Source of the DNA: Bacillota bacterium
GTDB lineage: Bacteria; Bacillota; Bacilli; Alicyclobacillales; SLC66
Reading direction: 5' to 3'
Assembly: GCA_021846145.1 (NCBI GenBank)
Contig: JAJZCJ010000016.1
Coordinates: forward strand, 1 to 21,404
Length of the DNA: 21,404 nucleotides
Shown: one piece after another, positions 17,437 through 21,404 of the stretch
Layout of the letters: each line of letters starts with the position of its first letter
How positions within the stretch are numbered: position 1 is the stretch's first letter
The notes under the pieces: model-generated
What the model was told of the DNA's origin: nothing
The model's database searches: none
What the model saw: only the letters and a program-made list of their open reading frames with translations
Position numbers and translations under genes: made by a program

Positions 17437-18210
17437 TCACTCGCTGGTCATGCGTACCACCGGACGGTCTTCTAGCCAGAGCACACGCACCGGCACCCCA
17501 TACGCATTTGTCAATACTTCGTCAGTCAACACCTCGTGTTTAGCACCGGCTGCGATCATCTGGCCTTTTTTCAAAATGGCCACATGCGTAAATCCGGAAG
17601 TGATTTCTTCTGGATAATGGGTCACATAGATCAGTTGGCGGTGGTGACTGGAAGTCATTTCGGAAATAGCCGTCAACAATTGTTCCCGTGAAGGAAAGTC
17701 CAATCCATTACACGGCTCGTCTAACACGAGCAGGTCAGGATTGGCCATTAACGCACGTGCGATTAACACTTTTTGTCGCTCCCCTTGAGACAATAACTGA
17801 TAAGGTTTTTCAGCATAGTCACTGGCCCCAAGTTGCTTTAGATAATGAAAAGCCATTTCTTGATCCGCATTGCTAACTGGTTCATAGAGGCGATAAGATG
17901 CTGTTTTTCCGCTTGCCACCAGTTCCCGCGCGGTGGCACCTGCCTCTAAACGCACATCCATTTGTACGCTGACAAACCCGATCCGCTTACGAAGTTCACG
18001 CAAGTCGCACTCCCCAAACGCCTGATCTAAAATGCGCACATTGCCTTTTGTAGGCCATAAATACCCTAAAATAACCTGCAATAACGTTGTTTTTCCTGCG
18101 CCATTGGCACCTAGCAACACCCAGTGTTCACCAAGCTTGGTGTGCCAATCGACTTGTTGTAGCAGGTACTTCTCCTGTTTTCTGACACTGATATTTTCAA
18201 TTTGAATCAC
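17437..18210 (-). CDS. ABC transporter ATP-binding protein, YlmA/ModF-like, without a permease nearby
   Basis: A single 257-residue ABC ATPase domain, soluble, with all motifs: Walker A GANGAGKTT (34-42), Q-loop Gln83, signature LSQGE (140-144, the LSQGE/RQKVLIARALM form seen in YlmA and ModF-like proteins), Walker B LLVLDEP (160-166) and switch His198. The translation start is GTG at 18210, with AAGGAG exactly 8 nt upstream. No permease or binding protein is encoded next to it. It heads the transcription unit that continues into addB after only a few nt, the addB RBS touching its stop codon. Whether it energises an unlinked transporter or has a non-transport role cannot be told from this window. 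The name YlmA is a family resemblance from memory, not a proven orthology. Confidence 0.88.
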   Translation of the reverse strand: MIQIENISVRKQEKYLLQQVDWHTKLGEHWVLLGANGAGKTTLLQVILGYLWPTKGNVRILDQAFGECDLRELRKRIGFVSVQMDVRLEAGATARELVASGKTASYRLYEPVSNADQEMAFHYLKQLGASDYAEKPYQLLSQGERQKVLIARALMANPDLLVLDEPCNGLDFPSREQLLTAISEMTSSHHRQLIYVTHYPEEITSGFTHVAILKKGQMIAAGAKHEVLTDEVLTNAYGVPVRVLWLEDRPVVRMTSE

Positions 18211-18241
18211 GCTATTCTCTCCTTTATCACATCATTAATAT

Positions 18242-18271
18242 TTGCCGATTTTTGGCTGAGAGTGATACACT
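18242..18271 (+). promoter_or_regulatory. Possible promoter for the 632-residue membrane protein
   Basis: TTGCCG (18242-18247), an 18-nt gap and TACACT (18266-18271) form a moderate vegetative-type promoter about 45 nt before the start codon. The 106-nt region between the divergent genes shows no equally good promoter for the ABC ATPase operon. Confidence 0.35.
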
Positions 18272-18316
18272 GAACAAACCATCGATTGAAATCATGAAAA
18301 GAAACGAGGACAGTTC

Positions 18317-20215
18317 ATGTATGTGTACCTGATTGCCCCAACAGCCATTTTATTGGCCATGTATATTGGGTTTTGGCCTAAGCAATTGCCACCACGCGCT
18401 TATGTATGGCTTGTCATCATTGACATCCTACTTGCTGTTGGTGAATACTTTAGCGGCTATTTTCCTACGATCAACCTACTATTTTGGCTGTTTATTCTAG
18501 TATTTGTCATCGTAATTCGCTTGGTGCGCATGTTTATTGAACACACCATGTCTTACTTAGCGAAAAACCGCATGGCGACGATTTTATTGCTAGTCGTAGT
18601 ATTCGTGGCCGCACTTGCGGTGATGGGCGGTTTTGCGATCGTAATAGCCGCTTTAGCTTTTGGATATTATCAATCCACACTAAAGAAAGGGCCTCACAAA
18701 GTGGGACAAAGCGCCAGTGCCTCGATTAACGGATTGCGCACGGCACTAGCGAAGCTGGGTCCATTTACCATGCTTGTACTCGCAGCCGTGTTTGCCTTGA
18801 TTATCAGCCTTGGGGCAAGTTCCATCGCTCAAGGTGTCGCGGCTGCCACCACCTATCAAGCGCAAGCTAATTTGGTGAATGCCAAGGCGATCACCAGTCT
18901 GCCTCACGTCAACGCCACGGACATTCCGATTGTAGAGAAAACGAATGCTTCAATTGTGTTAGCCAATGCCATTGGTGGACTTGGTCCTCAGTACCACGTC
19001 TCCTCCCAAGGGCTAGCCATCGTGCGCTTTCACGGACAGCTAATTTGGGCAGCACCGCTTGAATTCAACAATGGCCTGATCTGGCTGACTAAGCACTCTA
19101 GCCCAGGTTATGTGTGGACATCGGCAAGTAACCCATCTGCCAAACCCAACCTAGTACTAGGTCAACAGTATTACTATACACCACAGGCAGGTTTTGGGTT
19201 TAATTTAAATCGCGTGCTTTATCAACATTATCCAACGTATTATCTTGGCACCACTGACTGGGAAGTTGACACAACAGGACAAGGGTACTGGATCACTTCA
19301 CTATATAAGCCTGCCCCTGGTCTTACTGGGCTGATCACGAAAGTAATTGTCGGTAGCGCCATGACCAATCCCGCAACGGGTGCCACAGTATATTATCCGC
19401 TAGGCAAACAACCTGCTTGGATAAGCCAAATTGTAGGCCCTAATTTTGCGCAAAACGAGGCCAACCGTTATGGCTGGGATCGTGCTGGTTTTATGGCAGC
19501 GACATTTACTCATCAGAATACAACGCAACCTGTCCACTCTACGCCTTTCAACGTGCTAATGAGTAATGGTGCACTAGGCTGGGAAATTCCGATGAGTTCC
19601 CCTAATACGACCGATAACTCACTAGCGGGACTGATCTTGATCGATGCCGAAACCAATCAGGTGTCATTCACTCCTTTTACCGGTGTGCAAAATGACATGG
19701 CCGCATCGCAACGAATTAACGGTGCCACCATCAACAGCACACTGAGCGCAGGACGGCCACTTTTATACAACTTAGCAAATGCGTTGGCTTACGTGGCACC
19801 TGTGATTAATTCATCAGGAATTGTACAAGAAGTCGCGGTTGTTGATCCACACAATACGGTACAGCCTATTATTGCCGGTGGACTGGCAGATGCACTTTCT
19901 AGCTGGCAAAGTTACTTAGCTTCTGGTGACATTGGTTTGACCTCAAGCTCCAAAGGATCAGGACTTAAAACAACCACCGGAACCGTCTTGAGGGTGGCCA
20001 CATACTTAACCTCAAGCGGATCCAGTGGTTCTACAGTCAGAGAATATTGGTTGTTTTTAATTGGACATCAAGCGTACACAGCCAATTTGTCGATCAATCC
20101 AAGTGTAATCCCGTTTGTTAAGCCAGGAGATCGGGTGACCATTACCTATGTGCCTGGCAGCGCACCGTATTCGATCACTGCCATGACAGATATCACCTTG
20201 AATCACATGCCCTAA
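18317..20215 (+). CDS. Membrane-anchored protein of unknown function with large C-terminal, probably extracellular, domain
   Basis: I do not recognise a named gene here. The 632 residues begin with hydrophobic segments at about 3-19, 28-46, 52-72, 86-116 (long enough for two passes) and 149-172. From about 173 to the end there is no membrane segment, leaving some 460 residues rich in Thr, Ser, Asn, Gly and Tyr with only small amounts of charge, typical of a domain outside the membrane. Two stretches look alike: GSAMTNPATGATVYYPL (346-362) and LILIDAETNQVSFTPFTG (439-456), each a strand, a D/N-x-TG/TN turn and a second strand, as in PepSY-like modules. The last 80 residues (GTVLRVATYL ... KPGDRVTITYVPG) resemble a small beta-barrel. 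The RBS GAGGA is 6 nt before the ATG. The gene is monocistronic and convergent with the transporter to its right. Confidence 0.8.
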   Translation: MYVYLIAPTAILLAMYIGFWPKQLPPRAYVWLVIIDILLAVGEYFSGYFPTINLLFWLFILVFVIVIRLVRMFIEHTMSYLAKNRMATILLLVVVFVAALAVMGGFAIVIAALAFGYYQSTLKKGPHKVGQSASASINGLRTALAKLGPFTMLVLAAVFALIISLGASSIAQGVAAATTYQAQANLVNAKAITSLPHVNATDIPIVEKTNASIVLANAIGGLGPQYHVSSQGLAIVRFHGQLIWAAPLEFNNGLIWLTKHSSPGYVWTSASNPSAKPNLVLGQQYYYTPQAGFGFNLNRVLYQHYPTYYLGTTDWEVDTTGQGYWITSLYKPAPGLTGLITKVIVGSAMTNPATGATVYYPLGKQPAWISQIVGPNFAQNEANRYGWDRAGFMAATFTHQNTTQPVHSTPFNVLMSNGALGWEIPMSSPNTTDNSLAGLILIDAETNQVSFTPFTGVQNDMAASQRINGATINSTLSAGRPLLYNLANALAYVAPVINSSGIVQEVAVVDPHNTVQPIIAGGLADALSSWQSYLASGDIGLTSSSKGSGLKTTTGTVLRVATYLTSSGSSGSTVREYWLFLIGHQAYTANLSINPSVIPFVKPGDRVTITYVPGSAPYSITAMTDITLNHMP

Positions 20216-20226
20216 ATAAGAGGCGG

Positions 20227-21404
20227 TTAGACGATGACGTGCTTTTTATGCTTCATGCGAGTTCCGGGCTCTTCCAGTTGATCAGATAAAGAGCGAGCCT
20301 TGAATTCAGGAATGAAGAGCGTGGTAAATGCACCTAAAAGTGATATCACCGCCATAATGCCTTCTGTTCCTGACAGTGAATAATTACTCAGCAGAGTAGG
20401 GACAAATAGTGCCCCTAAAAAAGCACCTATTTTCCCTGCTCCTGCTGACAACCCATTAGCAAAAGCGCGAATTTCCGTTGGAAATACTTCAGAAGGCACG
20501 ACAAAAGTGGTCGTATTGGGTCCAAATTCTGTGAAAAAGTAACTTATCCCATATACGAGCACAAACGGTATCACATATGTCGCAATGCTGGGGACAAAGT
20601 ATATAGTACCGAACGCAATAGCCATTATTAAAAACCCAAATAGTTGTATTTTTTTCCTACCTATTCGATCAATCGTAAAAGCGGCCACCCAATAACCGGG
20701 TATTGCAAACACCAAGAAGATCGCTGCCGCTAACAGCGTATCGTGAATCAATGAGGCGTTGGGCGCGAGTGATTTAAGAATCAAGGTAGATGATATGCTG
20801 TTGCCATAAAACGCGACGTCAAGAAAAAACCACGAACCAGCCGTACCAAACAAACGTAACCAGAAGGAGGACTGCTTCATCACTGATTTTTTGTCCACTG
20901 ACGGTCTATCCACTACTTCTTCATTAATGAGGCCAGATACGACTTGTGCTGCCGCTGTTGTATCATGTTTTACTTCCACCAAATAACGGGGTGTTTCGGA
21001 AATTTTTCTACGCAGGTAAATGACTGTTGCCGCAGGAACCGCGCCTAATGCCAACATAATGCGCCATACCACATCGTGGGAAATACCCGTCCACAATAGA
21101 ATAGAAGCGACTAGCGGACCCACCAAGAGTCCAAACCCTTGCATAGCAAAAACGCTGGTCACCAACCTACCACGATTTTTGCGATTGGAATACTCACTCA
21201 TAATGATGGCACTTGTTGGATAATCGCCACCAACGCCTAAGCCGATGATAAATCGCCAAATCAATAATTGCGTAAAATCTTGCGAGGTGGCAGAGAGCAA
21301 TGCCCCCAACGTTAAAATCGTCACTTCCAGTCCGTAGACCGCTTTGCGACCAAACCGATCTGCCAAACGACCGAAAATAACAGCCCCTAATGCGGCTGAA
21401 ATAA
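20227..21404 (-). CDS. Major facilitator transporter, Pho84-like phosphate:H+ symporter (PHS) type, N-terminus beyond the right edge
   Basis: The frame is open to the window end, with 391 residues visible. The first ones, AALGAVIFGRLADRFGRK, are the end of membrane segment 2 and MFS motif A, so roughly 60-100 N-terminal residues are missing and the in-frame TTG at 21366 is not a true start. A repeat of motif A (DRIGRKK) marks the second half. The segment WFFLDVAFYGNSISS and the stretch FGPNTTTFVVPSEVFPTE with following RAFANGLSAGAGKIGA are characteristic of the Pho84/plant Pht1 branch of proton-coupled phosphate carriers, related to sugar porters. A long charged central loop and a His/Lys-rich C-terminus (MKHKKHV) face the cytoplasm. 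Substrate by family: phosphate, but organic anions or sugars cannot be excluded in bacteria. It ends 11 nt from the convergent 632-residue protein gene with no hairpin between. Confidence 0.87.
   Translation of the reverse strand, partial: ISAALGAVIFGRLADRFGRKAVYGLEVTILTLGALLSATSQDFTQLLIWRFIIGLGVGGDYPTSAIIMSEYSNRKNRGRLVTSVFAMQGFGLLVGPLVASILLWTGISHDVVWRIMLALGAVPAATVIYLRRKISETPRYLVEVKHDTTAAAQVVSGLINEEVVDRPSVDKKSVMKQSSFWLRLFGTAGSWFFLDVAFYGNSISSTLILKSLAPNASLIHDTLLAAAIFLVFAIPGYWVAAFTIDRIGRKKIQLFGFLIMAIAFGTIYFVPSIATYVIPFVLVYGISYFFTEFGPNTTTFVVPSEVFPTEIRAFANGLSAGAGKIGAFLGALFVPTLLSNYSLSGTEGIMAVISLLGAFTTLFIPEFKARSLSDQLEEPGTRMKHKKHVIV

Noticed and set aside
18211..18316. Possible riboswitch ahead of the operon that ends in metH
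   Set aside because: Only 106 nt, shared between divergent genes, with no stem pattern of SAM or cobalamin riboswitches visible.
1..21404. Search for tRNA, rRNA, CRISPR repeats, transposases, phage genes or toxin-antitoxin pairs
   Set aside because: None seen by eye on either strand; coding density is high and nearly all space is filled by housekeeping-type genes.

Overview
The window looks like a stretch of ordinary chromosome from a low-to-moderate GC Gram-positive bacterium (Bacillota, class Bacilli). The pointers are the AddA/AddB recombination nuclease pair in place of RecBCD, a YpsC-type 23S rRNA methyltransferase, a YlmA-type ABC ATPase, a Bacillus-type Pgi and nicotinamidase, strong AGGAG-type ribosome binding sites about 8 nt before the starts, and a close match to the CcpA cre operator. 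An acidophilic member of the Alicyclobacillaceae would fit, but the sequence alone does not prove this. No insertion sequence, phage gene, CRISPR array, tRNA or rRNA was seen.

Layout, left to right. (1) Positions 1-918, minus: a BMP/PnrA-family (nucleoside-type) substrate-binding protein, cut by the left edge. (2) Positions 919-1114: a divergent control region with a good promoter for the BMP gene and, facing the other way, a promoter overlapped by a cre-like site and a 13-bp palindrome. (3) Positions 1115-2746, plus: a fatty-acyl-CoA ligase, closed by a strong shared hairpin. (4) Positions 2822-5576, minus: a tight four-gene operon of a HadA-like and a HadB-like MaoC hot-dog protein, a nicotinamidase-like cysteine hydrolase and glucose-6-phosphate isomerase. 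(5) Positions 5695-6810, plus: a THUMP-domain rRNA methyltransferase with its own promoter and a shared terminator. (6) Positions 6846-18210, minus: a long compact operon of a YlmA-like ABC ATPase, addB, addA and cobalamin-dependent methionine synthase metH. (7) Positions 18317-20215, plus: an unrecognised 632-residue membrane-anchored protein with a large C-terminal domain that is probably extracellular. (8) Positions 20227-21404, minus: a major-facilitator transporter of the Pho84-like phosphate:H+ symporter type, cut by the right edge.

Functionally, the left part suggests fatty-acyl metabolism: an acyl-CoA ligase placed under probable carbon catabolite control, next to a heterodimeric dehydratase/hydratase pair. 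The right part holds double-strand-break repair and methionine/folate housekeeping genes in one transcription unit. Almost all the coding content belongs to known families. The least explained items are the 632-residue membrane protein and the mixed make-up of the two minus-strand operons. I saw no convincing new defence or mobile system.
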